DNA from: Pricia antarctica
GTDB lineage: Bacteria; Bacteroidota; Bacteroidia; Flavobacteriales; Flavobacteriaceae
Length of the DNA: 64,000 nt
Assembly (NCBI RefSeq): GCF_900101815.1
Contig: NZ_FNAO01000004.1
Coordinates: 434,001-498,000 of the forward strand
Reading direction: 5' to 3'
Shown: one piece after another, positions 16,030-24,749 of the stretch
Layout: each line of letters opens with the position of its first letter
How positions within the stretch are numbered: the stretch's first letter is position 1
The notes under the pieces: generated by a model
Told to the model about the DNA's origin: nothing
What the model saw: only the letters and a program-made list of their open reading frames with translations
Databases searched by the model: none
Program-made: the position numbers and the translations under genes

Positions 16030-17064
16030 CTAATTCCTGTGCGAATACTCAAGTTTTTCATGGTTGATTCCCTCCATAATTTCACCAAATAGTCGAGTGG
16101 ACTTTATTCGGTCTTTAATTGAATACATGGTAGAGACCGCGATAATCTCATTGACCCCGGTTGCTTCCAAAAATTCTTGCGTTTGGTTTTTTACGCTTTT
16201 TTTGCTGCCCACAAAAGAATATTTCAACATTTGGCGTATGGAGGGATGATCGTATATTCCCTTTAGTTCTTCAGTCATTTCCGATGGTGGTTGCAGGGCA
16301 TCTTTTGCTCCGGTAAGTACCCCAACGAACATCCTTATTGCCGTCGTGAACAACCTTGCCGCTTCTTCATCGGTATCGGCTACGAAGACATTGACGCCGG
16401 CCATTGTGTAAGGCTGTTCTAAAAATTCAGAAGGTTTGAATTCCTGCTTATAAATCCGTAAAGCGTTGTGTAAATGAGTGGATGCAAAATGGCTGGCAAA
16501 GGCATAGGGCAATCCTTTTTCTGCGGCCAGATGGGCGCTATCGGTACTGGAACCCAAAATGTACAAGGGTACGTCGGTTCCCTCAGCAAGGGTGGCACGC
16601 ACCTTTGAAGTCTTATTTTCCGGTGAAAAATACTTCTGGATTTTCTCTATTTCCAGAGGAAAGGAATGCGCAGCCTCCATAAAGTCGGCGCGAATAGCTC
16701 GGGCGGTCTGTGGATCCGTACCGGGCGCCCTTCCCAATCCGAGGTCGATGCGATCGGGGTATAAATGGGACAATGTTCCAAACTGCTCGGCTATAATCAA
16801 AGGAGAGTGATTGGGAAGCATTATTCCACCGGAACCAATACGCAACTTTGTGGTGTTTTCGGCAACATAGCCTATAAGTATCGAAGTGGCGCTACTGCCT
16901 ATATACTCGGCATTGTGGTGCTCTGCGAACCAAAAGCGCTTGTAGTTGCAGGATTCAGCCGTTTGGGCCAGAGCTAATGAGTTGTTCAGGGTTTCCTTTA
17001 TAGTGCCCCCTTTAGGAACAAGGGCAAGTTCTAAAATTGAATAGGCAATCTTTTTGGTATTCAT
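16030..17064 (-). CDS. Luciferase-like (LLM) flavin-dependent monooxygenase
   Basis: The 344-residue protein matches the bacterial luciferase-like family without the F420 branch features: YSILELALVPKGG at the N-terminus, CNYKRFWFAEHHN near residue 40, LRIGSGGIMLPNHSPLIIAEQFGTL near 75, and DLGLGRAPGTDP near 110. It is expected to be an FMNH2- and O2-dependent oxidoreductase with unknown substrate. It is convergent with the DAG kinase gene, stands alone, and has neither of the two regulatory motifs found in this window. Confidence 0.85.
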   Translation of the reverse strand: MNTKKIAYSILELALVPKGGTIKETLNNSLALAQTAESCNYKRFWFAEHHNAEYIGSSATSILIGYVAENTTKLRIGSGGIMLPNHSPLIIAEQFGTLSHLYPDRIDLGLGRAPGTDPQTARAIRADFMEAAHSFPLEIEKIQKYFSPENKTSKVRATLAEGTDVPLYILGSSTDSAHLAAEKGLPYAFASHFASTHLHNALRIYKQEFKPSEFLEQPYTMAGVNVFVADTDEEAARLFTTAIRMFVGVLTGAKDALQPPSEMTEELKGIYDHPSIRQMLKYSFVGSKKSVKNQTQEFLEATGVNEIIAVSTMYSIKDRIKSTRLFGEIMEGINHEKLEYSHRN

Positions 17065-17267
17065 ATATCTATATCTATCAATGTGCTATTGAAATAAAAA
17101 AATCACACTTTTATTAATGCGCTTACATAGCGGCTAATGATGGAAGGCTGGGTTAGGTTTAGGAATGACGTAATGGCCGAGCTTTCCAGTTTATTCTTTA
17201 GATACTGAATGGTCTTCAAATCTTATGCCGATTACAAGGTTTCGGGAATAAATATGAAAAACTTGAC

Positions 17268-17663
17268 TTAATCGAGTCTAAACTTTAAAATTTGATGAAC
17301 GCTATTTCTAGATAGGGGCTTATCGTAAAACCCCTCTACCATGGAATGATTCTTTGCCCTATCCCGATCAACTGAGCTGGTAAATGTGGAGAGAATAAAA
17401 ACTTTGGTCCTATTAGCCATATCACCAATAGTACGGTATCGATCAAGAAAATCCCACCCGTCCAAATCGGGCATATCCAAATCAAGGAAAATACAATCCG
17501 GAAGATTTTTCCCTGCTTTAAGGAGATTGGATAAGATACCCAAACCTTCTTGAGCTCCATCACAAGTCAATACCTCGCAGTCACTATTTGCTTGTTGTAT
17601 CGTATATCTTAACGCGAATTGAGAAACTATGTCGTCATCTATGATAAGTATGTTTTTGCTCAA
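17268..17663 (-). CDS. Stand-alone receiver-domain response regulator
   Basis: The 131-residue protein is a single receiver domain: IIDDD acid pocket near residue 8, phospho-acceptor Asp in CIFLDLDMP near residue 58, Ser/Thr switch in FILSTFTSS, and Lys in FYDKPLS. There is no output domain. It is transcribed divergently from the GAF histidine kinase at 18056 and may be its phospho-target. Confidence 0.85.
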   Translation of the reverse strand: MSKNILIIDDDIVSQFALRYTIQQANSDCEVLTCDGAQEGLGILSNLLKAGKNLPDCIFLDLDMPDLDGWDFLDRYRTIGDMANRTKVFILSTFTSSVDRDRAKNHSMVEGFYDKPLSRNSVHQILKFRLD

Positions 17664-17968
17664 TATGGACTACGATTAAAGATTAGAAAAAGGAAAAAGA
17701 ACGATCACTATATTCCGATTTGGATAAGAGCATGTTTAAAAACCCTGCTTTCTCAAAACCGGTAATTCGAGAACCTTGGAATCAATTTAACTAGGTTCCG
17801 TAACCTGATATGTAGCTTATTTAATTTACAGTCAGAACCAGAAACTACTGGCTGTCAGTTTGCTTTGCTTGTAAATGAAAATGGCAATTTATCAGCATTT
17901 AAATAATAATATGCCTAGCTATAAAATACAATAATAATGCATATTACGGTATCCGTATTGGAAATAAT

Positions 17969-17991
17969 GGAATTGTAAAATTACAATTTCC
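17969..17991. repeat. Inverted repeat upstream of the GAF kinase
   Basis: GGAATTGTAA-AA-TTACAATTTCC is an almost perfect inverted repeat (one unpaired T) in the 17664-18055 divergent intergenic region. It could be an operator. I recognise no regulator for it, and the rest of this intergenic stretch shows nothing clear. Confidence 0.4.
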
Positions 17992-18055
17992 GGTGACACC
18001 GCCGTTAAATTCAATACCTTTAAAGACTATTAATCATAATCAACAGTATTCCTCA

Positions 18056-19282
18056 ATGAAATCACCAGAATTTCCTGCCAACGAAAAGAAAAGACAAGCC
18101 GCAGTAGAAAAATATCAGTTGCTCGATACTTTGCCAGAAGATCAATATGACGACATAACTTCGTTGATGTCTTATATCTGTGACGCTCCTATTTCATTGA
18201 TAACGCTCTTGGATAAAGAAAGGAATTTCTTGAAGTCGCACCACGGTGTACCTTTTAATGAATCGCCCAGGGAATTCTCTTTTTGTGGCCATGCCATAAA
18301 TTCCGAGGACCCGGTTACGATAATAGAAGACGCCAGAGTGGATGATCGTTTCTTTGACAACCCTTTGGTCACAGATTATAATGCAGTATTCTATGCGGGA
18401 GCACCATTAATAGACTCCGAAGGTTTTAAATTAGGAACATTATGCGTTTTTGATCAGAAACCCAGAAAATTAACTGAAAAACAACTCAAAGCGCTTACTT
18501 CAATGTCAAGACAAGTGGTGCAACTCTTTGAGCTCCGCTATCAAAATTTTAAACTCATACAGGCTCAGGATAAGTTAAAACTAAAAAATGAAGACCTGAG
18601 AAAATTCGCTGGTATCGTATCCCATGATCTAAAATCCCCATTGGCCAATATTATTTCATTGACCGAGCTTTTGGAATTTGATAGTGATAAACTTGACGAA
18701 AAATCACTACAGTGCCTGACCTATTTAAAAACATCTTCCAACTCCTTAAAAAACTATATCGATGGTATTTTGGAATTCTATTTAACTGATCATCTGCTTA
18801 ATTGTAAGCAAGAGCACATTGATTTCGAATCATTGATTCTTGAGCTCGGTAAAATTACCAAAACAGATAATTGTACTATTCTTAGCAACGCAAAGGATAA
18901 TGTCGAACTAATAGCCAATAAAGCAGCTTTGATGCAGATCCTCATTAATCTCATAACTAATGCTATCAAGTATAACTCTAAACCGGAGACTAGAATAGAA
19001 ATACGCTTATCGGCGAAGCATGACTTTTATGAGTTCTCCGTTAAAGATAATTCCGACGGTATTCCAAAGAAAGAATTAAGTAAAATCTTTGATCTTTTTT
19101 CAGTAGTCGGTGTTGCGGATAAATATGGAAATATGGGCACCGGAATCGGTTTGGCCACTGTTAAGAGGCTGATTCAAGATCTTGGGGGAGATATCAATGT
19201 TTCTTCAAAGGAAGGGCACGGAAGTACCTTTACGTTTACAATAGCCAAAATAGTAAGTCCACGATTACATGTGGAAGCTTAG
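18056..19282 (+). CDS. GAF-domain sensor histidine kinase
   Basis: The protein has about 408 residues from the ATG at 18056 (MKSPEFPANEKKRQAAV), which fits the family better than an in-frame ATG 63 bases upstream that adds a low-complexity extension. An N-terminal GAF domain (about 20-160, with LLDTLPEDQYDDITSL, FCGHAI and YAGAPLI) is followed by HisKA with H-box GIVSHDLKSPLANI near residue 205, and HATPase_c with N-box LITNAIKYN and G-box GTGIGLATV. No membrane segment is present, so it is cytoplasmic. This GAF arrangement is common among kinases that detect small ligands or redox state; the ligand is unknown here. Confidence 0.85.
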   Translation: MKSPEFPANEKKRQAAVEKYQLLDTLPEDQYDDITSLMSYICDAPISLITLLDKERNFLKSHHGVPFNESPREFSFCGHAINSEDPVTIIEDARVDDRFFDNPLVTDYNAVFYAGAPLIDSEGFKLGTLCVFDQKPRKLTEKQLKALTSMSRQVVQLFELRYQNFKLIQAQDKLKLKNEDLRKFAGIVSHDLKSPLANIISLTELLEFDSDKLDEKSLQCLTYLKTSSNSLKNYIDGILEFYLTDHLLNCKQEHIDFESLILELGKITKTDNCTILSNAKDNVELIANKAALMQILINLITNAIKYNSKPETRIEIRLSAKHDFYEFSVKDNSDGIPKKELSKIFDLFSVVGVADKYGNMGTGIGLATVKRLIQDLGGDINVSSKEGHGSTFTFTIAKIVSPRLHVEA

Positions 19283-19484
19283 TTGTTTTAAGAAATCATA
19301 TGATCGGTTTTTTACGGTCATTTTTATACTTGACAAAACCTCCAATCGTTTACCTCCGTCGACTGTTGAAATCAATTCAGATGGTTCCGGAAAACAATTG
19401 AGAGCCATTCATAAATGCCTTCGCCATCAACTCTTGCCCTGCCCTAGAAATCTATAGAAGGATTTATGTCTTAGGCTTTCGACA

Positions 19485-20309
19485 CTAACCCATCTTAAAC
19501 GTAACCACCGGTAGCTTGGAATGATTGGCAATATCCTCTCCTATACTGCCTACCAAGAAGTGGGAAAGCCCTTTACGACCATGTGTCGGTATACCGATAA
19601 GATCGGCGCTGACCCGCTCGCTATAGTTCAAAATGCCCCTTTCAACACTATAGTCGTTGTAGATTTCAACTTCTTGTCCAACGCCCGCCTTTTGAAGGAA
19701 TTTTGATATACGGTCATAGGCATCGCCCGTGGCCATAAAATCATCGCCTTGGGTATTGATGTAGACCAAATCCAATTTGGCACCGAGCAAATCGGCAAAG
19801 TCCTTCGCCTTTCTGAAAGCCAAGAGGCTTCCATCCTTAAAATCACATCCAAAGACAAAATCTTTGACCTTGAAATTGGGAATATCCTTTTTTATAATCA
19901 GAACAGGGATATCCGAATTTCGGACCACCTTCTCGGCATTGGAACCCACAAACATTTCCTTAAAACCATCCGCGCCGTGGGAACCCATGACCACTAAATC
20001 GGCGTTATGCTTTTTTGCCACCTCATTGACTTCGGAAAAAACCTTAAAATGTTTTACGATCGGCACGACGTCGATTCCCTTCAAATAAGGTTTGCCCATC
20101 ATATCGGTCAGGCGTTTTTCCGCCATTTTGATTAAAAAGACGGACTGTTCAGGGTAGAATCCTTCAGCGCCGGAAATAAGGGCCTGGTTCAGCTCTAACA
20201 TATGAAGCAATATAATTTCAGCTTTGTGTTTTTTAGCTAGGGTTGTTGCCACCTTCAATGCATATTCCGATTGTTGCGAGAAATCCGTAGGTACTATTAT
20301 ACTTTTCAT
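19485..20309 (-). CDS. Universal stress protein, tandem UspA domains
   Basis: The 274-residue protein is two UspA folds. The first begins IIVPTDFSQQSEYAL and carries the nucleotide-loop pattern VMGSHGADGFKEMFVGSNAEKVV (about 108-130). The second half has the degenerate equivalent IGIPTHGRKGLSHFLVGSIGEDI. It is closest in this window to the protein at 35980. A regulon palindrome with a correctly spaced -7 box lies about 295 bases upstream (20574-20617), with a small ORF between. It is probably ATP-binding in domain 1 and acts in stress survival. Confidence 0.9.
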   Translation of the reverse strand: MKSIIVPTDFSQQSEYALKVATTLAKKHKAEIILLHMLELNQALISGAEGFYPEQSVFLIKMAEKRLTDMMGKPYLKGIDVVPIVKHFKVFSEVNEVAKKHNADLVVMGSHGADGFKEMFVGSNAEKVVRNSDIPVLIIKKDIPNFKVKDFVFGCDFKDGSLLAFRKAKDFADLLGAKLDLVYINTQGDDFMATGDAYDRISKFLQKAGVGQEVEIYNDYSVERGILNYSERVSADLIGIPTHGRKGLSHFLVGSIGEDIANHSKLPVVTFKMG

Positions 20310-20353
20310 AGTTAAATTGTTTGTTGATAACCCCAGCGATCTACGTAATCTTG

Positions 20354-20554
20354 TTATACTTCAATTGAATTTATACTGTCTTCGACAACACTAAAGTGTC
20401 CGGTTTTTTTTCGAAACCGATACAATGCATGAACTAAATTGAACTCGTTGGTTTCCTTCTGGCACATGTGGTCTCGAATAGGCATATCAATCTTTACAAA
20501 TACTTTGACATAATGTGGCCAATGGAGGTTGTACTTTTGGCTTAAAGTGCACAT
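20354..20554 (-). CDS. Possible 66-residue protein upstream of the Usp gene
   Basis: The open frame starts about 13 bases after the predicted transcription start of the regulon promoter at 20574-20617 and ends 45 bases before the Usp gene, so it would be the first gene of that transcript. The protein has a few Cys and His residues (MCTLSQKYNLHWPHYVKV; RDHMCQKETNEF) and a basic patch. I do not recognise a family. Position is the main support; it could be untranslated leader. Confidence 0.35.
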   Translation of the reverse strand: MCTLSQKYNLHWPHYVKVFVKIDMPIRDHMCQKETNEFNLVHALYRFRKKTGHFSVVEDSINSIEV

Positions 20555-20573
20555 TTGTGGGGGTATATTTCTG

Positions 20574-20617
20574 TAAAGCTACATCGCTACCTCCGCGTGA
20601 ACTATGACAAATATCAT
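20574..20617 (-). promoter_or_regulatory. Stress-regulon promoter (palindrome plus -7 box)
   Basis: The palindrome ATGACAAATATCAT is at 20604-20617. On the minus strand, 22 bases separate it from the -7 box TAGCTTTA (20581-20574). It drives the 66-residue ORF and the Usp gene at 20309. Confidence 0.72.
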
Positions 20618-20644
20618 GTATGGAATCCTGTCGACGGCACACCC

Positions 20645-21592
20645 CTAATGTCCATACTCATAAATATCCTTAAAAACGGATACCACAATCCCTTCTAAAT
20701 ATGTTTTTAAATCATATCTGATCTTTACTTTGGTGCCAATCGGGGCATAGTAGTAAATAATCCAGGCATCTGCCTCCGTAGTGCCGATACAGCCGTTGGA
20801 ATAGGCCTTTTCCAAAGTTTCGGGGTTCGTGGTGGGGTGTATCATCTGTCCGTTTCGGATGCCGTTTATCTCAGTCTCTATCCATGGTATTTGTGGCATC
20901 ACCGTAGTCTTTCCGTCATCTCTTTTCGTGAAGTAGAATTGTTTGCCGTCCACGGGATTGAAGAACTCCGGGTCTTTCGCGTGGGCCACGATCTTTCCTT
21001 TTCCCGTTTTGGTGCGTAGGTCCATTATGCGGTTACTCAATTTGAGATACCGTTCCCTATTCTGCCCGACCCGGACAGGAAAGCTGTGTACTAAAACGGA
21101 ATCCTGAAAAATTCGCAATTTGAATTCAGGAATGTTGATGTCGATCTCGGTTTTCGTAAATTCCTCCAGCATCCGACAGGTATTCAGGGAATCCGGAATT
21201 CTTAGGATGCTTCCTTTCGGCAATACGATTTGCTGCCTTTGGTCATACACAAACGAATCCCTTTCCATCCTTCGGTAATAATCCGTATTCGCCAGGGTAT
21301 CGATAATCCATGGATTGTAACGCACCAGAAGATGTTCCGATAGCGGATAGGGCAGAATGGAATCGTAGCGTTGCACCAACGAATCGAGGTATTGAAAATA
21401 GTCGCTTACTACGATATTCTTAGAGACCTTTATTCGCTTTGGCGATGTATCGATCTGAATACCGTTTTTCTGAAAATCGGCTTTTGCCAGTTCCCTGTCC
21501 GCCAGAGCCATATTACGCCTATTGCAAGAACACAAAAGCGCAAGCGACCCTACGGTTAAAAAAATTAAATTTGTCAATTTGAATCGTTTCAT
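20645..21592 (-). CDS. L,D-transpeptidase (YkuD) lipoprotein
   Basis: ATG at 21592 (MKRFKLTNLIFLTVG) gives a lipoprotein signal with lipobox LLCSCN; a more upstream in-frame start would add nine residues and spoil it. The protein has about 315 residues. The YkuD domain (about 165-300) contains the catalytic motif HPTTNPETLEKAYSNGCIG, with the Cys in SNGCIG and the conserved His. These enzymes make 3-3 cross-links in peptidoglycan or attach proteins to it. The start overlaps the stop of a 50-residue ORF by four bases (ATGA), and the pair lies behind a regulon promoter, linking cell-wall change to this stress response. Confidence 0.85.
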   Translation of the reverse strand: MKRFKLTNLIFLTVGSLALLCSCNRRNMALADRELAKADFQKNGIQIDTSPKRIKVSKNIVVSDYFQYLDSLVQRYDSILPYPLSEHLLVRYNPWIIDTLANTDYYRRMERDSFVYDQRQQIVLPKGSILRIPDSLNTCRMLEEFTKTEIDINIPEFKLRIFQDSVLVHSFPVRVGQNRERYLKLSNRIMDLRTKTGKGKIVAHAKDPEFFNPVDGKQFYFTKRDDGKTTVMPQIPWIETEINGIRNGQMIHPTTNPETLEKAYSNGCIGTTEADAWIIYYYAPIGTKVKIRYDLKTYLEGIVVSVFKDIYEYGH

Positions 21593-21741
21593 ATTAATTT
21601 CCCATTTTGCCGATGGCACAACTCACGTAGGATTTTGCCCTTCTGACAAAGTTCCTTGAACCGGTTGCGGGGGCCATCTAAAAAAGCACGCTCCTCACTT
21701 AGAAAAAATGGATCTACCTCCTCTTTTGAATCATCTCGCAT
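21589..21741 (-). CDS. Small protein of 50 residues coupled to the L,D-transpeptidase
   Basis: The ATG is at 21741 and the TGA at 21591-21589 overlaps the transpeptidase ATG in an ATGA. The protein is charged and soluble (MRDDSKEEVDPFFL; FLDGPRNRFKELCQKG). It sits between a regulon promoter (21771-21814) and the transpeptidase, which supports translation. The FLDGPRNRFKEL segment faintly recalls the N-terminal region of LOG-family proteins, but the rest of that family is absent, so it may be a remnant or an independent small protein. Confidence 0.5.
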   Translation of the reverse strand: MRDDSKEEVDPFFLSEERAFLDGPRNRFKELCQKGKILRELCHRQNGKLI

Positions 21742-21770
21742 AATAAAAGGGTATCAATTCTAAAGAAAAA

Positions 21771-21814
21771 TAAAAGTAGCGGATTCGATTGTCGCTAAAA
21801 ATGATAATTCTCAT
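21771..21814 (-). promoter_or_regulatory. Stress-regulon promoter of the L,D-transpeptidase operon
   Basis: ATGATAATTCTCAT is at 21801-21814. On the minus strand a -7 box TACTTTTA (21778-21771) follows after 22 bases. Confidence 0.7.
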
Positions 21815-21836
21815 ATCCTCTTTACGATATTGGTGT

Positions 21837-22187
21837 TTAGTTGATGTGTAAAGGAAAAACCAATCGATAGATGAGTATTAAAATGGACCCGCCGAATATT
21901 GAGGTGTAAATCAGTTTAGTGTGCCTCGCTAACCAATTCGGCAAGAAAATATCAAAGTTATCTTTTGTGGAATCCGAAAATTTACGGGCCATTACCGTCA
22001 ATGGACAAAGCCATTTGAATGCCAGTAAGACAATGCCTTCCGCAACTATTAATCCGATGCAAACCCAGACCCATTTGTCGATTGTATCGGCAATAACTGC
22101 ATATAATAGGTAGAAGATGACCATATTGAAGAAAAGCCAAATGATCGAATGCACACTCTTTATAACCAATAGTTCCCTGTTCTTCAT
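21837..22187 (-). CDS. Small membrane protein (DUF2784-like)
   Basis: The 116-residue protein has about four membrane helices (IIWLFFNMVIFYLLYAVI; WVWVCIGLIVAEGIVLLAF; LIYTSIFGGSILILIYRL). A central motif, KWLCPLTVMARKFSDST, followed by NFDIFLPNWLARH, resembles the DUF2784 group of unknown function. It is the second gene after the DUF6544-like gene on the minus strand, with a gap of about 174 bases that contains only degenerate frames. Confidence 0.6.
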   Translation of the reverse strand: MKNRELLVIKSVHSIIWLFFNMVIFYLLYAVIADTIDKWVWVCIGLIVAEGIVLLAFKWLCPLTVMARKFSDSTKDNFDIFLPNWLARHTKLIYTSIFGGSILILIYRLVFPLHIN

Positions 22188-22361
22188 CGGATGTTGATTT
22201 TATCGTATTTTTCTTTTTCCTATTTCTGAGTTCAGTTTTTCGGATATAGGTCTACAATTACAATTTTCCACGTGCTCCAAATGCCATTTGATACGCTTTT
22301 CCAAGGATGTGTTTTGGGCATTTTGTTGGCTGCGTGCCATGTCTTGTTGGATTTCATTTCA

Positions 22362-23453
22362 TCAGCGTTTTGAGTCTTCAACATTGTATTGGATGCTTTT
22401 GACATTGAATTTCCCATAAACGAATTCCCCATCCGGATAGTGCCAGATAGCCTCGCCGTAGGTCGGCAGATGATAACCGTTTATGTTTCGATACGTACTG
22501 GCCGGAGTGGAAAACGGGAAAGCTTTCATTTCATTGACCGAATAACGGTCATTGGAAACAAAATTGACCAATTGTCCTTTTTCGTTAAAATATAAAATGG
22601 CTGAGATGCTGGTAGCGTTGGTCGTAAAAGTTGCTCTGACCGATTGTCCGTCGATAGCTTTCCAGCGTATACGCTCATCGATAAGTGCAGCCGGGGCAAA
22701 AAGACAGAGGTCGTTAAAAAAAGTGACCGTTTCGGTGGGGAACAATTCCGGTCTATCATTAGTTACCACCGGAAACAAGGATAGCAACTTGATACGCATA
22801 AACGCTCCATCTTTAGTGTATTTGTGATAGCCGTTCGCAGGCAACTTTTTGACCTTGGCTTTCATAAAAAATAACCGGGTGGGCACCTCGAAAAAGTTGT
22901 ACTGTTCCGAAGTGAATTTGAACCAATCTTTGCCCCTGTCCCGCATTTCGCCCTCAAATTCAATTTTGACATTGTACACTTTTGGCTTGCCCACTGCGCC
23001 AACGTATCTCAAATACTTTTGTACGACTGCCGGGAGAGGTTCGAGGTCCTTTTCCGTTATAAGTTCATCGCCGATTTCGGTCAATGCCATGGCCGTGCGA
23101 ACATCCTCTTGATACGCTTTTTCAAAGCGTTCCGTTGCGAAAGAGATACTGGCGGCGATTAAGATGATGATGTTCGAAAGCGTCCCATATTTGGCATCCG
23201 ACCATACCGTTAAAATCAAAAACTGGGATACGATTACGGTCAAAATGGCGATAACGGGCCATCCTTCTCTTTTAAGGAGTATCATGATGGCCGAAGTAAT
23301 AAAGAGTAAACCCGTTAACAACCAGACCAGTCCGATGGGTTTTGATAATTCTTTGGTGAATTCCGCCATATTTCCCATGGCAAAAGCTCTGAAAAAACCC
23401 ATAAAATGGATTAGCCCGTGAAGAAAAATCAAAAGTATCAATACAACTCTCAT
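22362..23453 (-). CDS. DUF6544-like membrane-anchored protein
   Basis: The 363-residue protein has three or four N-terminal membrane helices (about 1-95). A soluble domain of about 250 residues follows (LEPLPAVVQKYLRYVGAVG; FMKAKVKKLPANGYHKY; ILYFNEKGQLVNFVSNDRYSV). The soluble half matches what I know as the DUF6544 family, whose function is unknown; its lipocalin-like run of strands suggests lipid or ligand binding. A regulon palindrome with a perfect -7 box lies directly upstream (23485-23528). Confidence 0.7.
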   Translation of the reverse strand: MRVVLILLIFLHGLIHFMGFFRAFAMGNMAEFTKELSKPIGLVWLLTGLLFITSAIMILLKREGWPVIAILTVIVSQFLILTVWSDAKYGTLSNIIILIAASISFATERFEKAYQEDVRTAMALTEIGDELITEKDLEPLPAVVQKYLRYVGAVGKPKVYNVKIEFEGEMRDRGKDWFKFTSEQYNFFEVPTRLFFMKAKVKKLPANGYHKYTKDGAFMRIKLLSLFPVVTNDRPELFPTETVTFFNDLCLFAPAALIDERIRWKAIDGQSVRATFTTNATSISAILYFNEKGQLVNFVSNDRYSVNEMKAFPFSTPASTYRNINGYHLPTYGEAIWHYPDGEFVYGKFNVKSIQYNVEDSKR

Positions 23454-23484
23454 AACAGAAGGTTTTGATTTAAGGCTTACGGGT

Positions 23485-23528
23485 CAAAAGTAGTTTTGGT
23501 GTGCAGCATTGGCAATGATCTAAATCAT
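23485..23528 (-). promoter_or_regulatory. Stress-regulon promoter of the DUF6544 gene
   Basis: ATGATCTAAATCAT is at 23515-23528. On the minus strand a perfect -7 box TACTTTTG (23492-23485) follows after 22 bases. Confidence 0.72.
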
Positions 23529-23706
23529 CTTGTGGTAATTTTAAACATCCTAAGCCTTTTCATATGGCTTTCCATCAACTCGAGGTATTTTCGGGCTTGG
23601 TCCAGCGCTTTGGATTGTGTTTTAGCATTCGTCGCATTCTTTGCACTAAGGCTGTTGACCTTGGAGCGGACGTTGACCCGATAGCTTTTATAGCCCATCC
23701 CCTGAA

Positions 23707-23783
23707 ATGACTAAAATCATAATCTCCGAAAACGGGGGCATGATATTTATCATTTGTAGGGTTATAGGGTATCGCTAGTTTCA
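23707..23783 (+). promoter_or_regulatory. Stress-regulon promoter with two palindromes
   Basis: ATGACTAAAATCAT (23707-23720) and ATGATATTTATCAT (23740-23753) have centres 33 bases apart, three helical turns. The second is 22 bases before TAGTTTCA (23776-23783), the -7 box of the Usp gene at 23807. It is the only tandem site in the set. Confidence 0.7.
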
Positions 23784-23806
23784 CCACGGAAACCTAAAAA
23801 ACGATT

Positions 23807-24646
23807 TTGATGAAGACCATTCTCTATGCTACCGACTATTCCGAAAATTCTGTACCGGCACTATGGTCGGCCTTTTTATTGGCGGAGAAATTCGATGCCA
23901 AACTAATCGTGATGCACGTATTCGATATACCCATCTTCTTGGCCAGCCCCGTTTCGGTTACCCACATGAACAATGAGAAAAAACGTATTGTCGAAAACCG
24001 GGCCAAGCTTAAGAATTTTATCAAGGAATTTTTGGGGCATCCCGAAGACAAAATCGATATGAGTTTTGTGTTCGTCGAAAACCGCTCGGTTTGGAGCGGT
24101 ATTCAGGAAAAGGCGATAAAATTCAATGCAGACCTCATCGTGGTAGGCACTAAGGGAATCAGCCCTGTTCGCGAATTCTTATTGGGAGGTACCACAAAGG
24201 CACTTATCAAAAATGCAACGTGCCCCGTGTTGGCGGTACCGGAAGGAGCCGGAATCGAAAACCTCAACACCATGGTCTACGCTACCGATTTTGAACAGGC
24301 CGACATTTTTGCCATCAACCGCTTGGTCAAGATCGCGGAAAAATTCGACGCCGCAATCAAGGTGTTGCACATTACTACAAAAAAGGAATACGCGGGCGAG
24401 GAACTGATGGAATGGTTCAAGGATATGCTCGAACAAAAAACAAGCTACGAAAATATGGAATTCGAGCTGATTTTTTCGGATGCGATATTCAAGGAATTAA
24501 ATGAATATCTGAACCATACCAGTGCGGACCTACTGGTCATGTTGGAACGGAAGGGTAGGAATTTCTTCGAGAAATACATCCAGAAAGATATGGTCAAAAA
24601 AATGGTGTCGGAAATTACCGTGCCACTATTGAGCTTTAATAGTTAG
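23807..24646 (+). CDS. Universal stress protein, tandem UspA domains
   Basis: The 279-residue protein has domain 1 from TILYATDYSENSVPALW, with nucleotide loop VVGTKGISPVREFLLGGTTKALI near residues 107-129. Domain 2 starts TMVYATDFEQADIFAI and lacks an intact loop (LLVMLERKGRNFFEKYIQKDMVKKM). Pseudo-symmetry with one binding-competent domain is the rule for the Usp proteins in this cluster. It has its own promoter with tandem palindromes. Confidence 0.9.
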   Translation: MMKTILYATDYSENSVPALWSAFLLAEKFDAKLIVMHVFDIPIFLASPVSVTHMNNEKKRIVENRAKLKNFIKEFLGHPEDKIDMSFVFVENRSVWSGIQEKAIKFNADLIVVGTKGISPVREFLLGGTTKALIKNATCPVLAVPEGAGIENLNTMVYATDFEQADIFAINRLVKIAEKFDAAIKVLHITTKKEYAGEELMEWFKDMLEQKTSYENMEFELIFSDAIFKELNEYLNHTSADLLVMLERKGRNFFEKYIQKDMVKKMVSEITVPLLSFNS

Positions 24647-24679
24647 AGTTATAACTATTCAAGTTCACGGCGTCCTTAA

Positions 24680-24724
24680 ATGACCAATATCATATTCCCT
24701 TCCCTTTGTTTTCGATTACTTTGA
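24680..24724 (+). promoter_or_regulatory. Stress-regulon promoter of the DUF2807 gene
   Basis: ATGACCAATATCAT is at 24680-24693. A -7 element TTACTTTG (24716-24723) follows after 22 bases. Confidence 0.62.
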
Positions 24725-24749
24725 GGAATATGATTCGAAATATCCGGTT

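Noticed and set aside
21745-21770. Single CTTTAGAAT element on the minus strand near the L,D-transpeptidase promoter
   Set aside because: Only one unit, and the 12-base spacing to a -7 box is not met; treated as chance, not part of the OmpR-type regulon.
22232-22432. 66-residue minus-strand ORF overlapping the end of the DUF6544 gene
   Set aside because: It overlaps a supported gene in another frame and shows low-complexity Met/Asn/Lys sequence.
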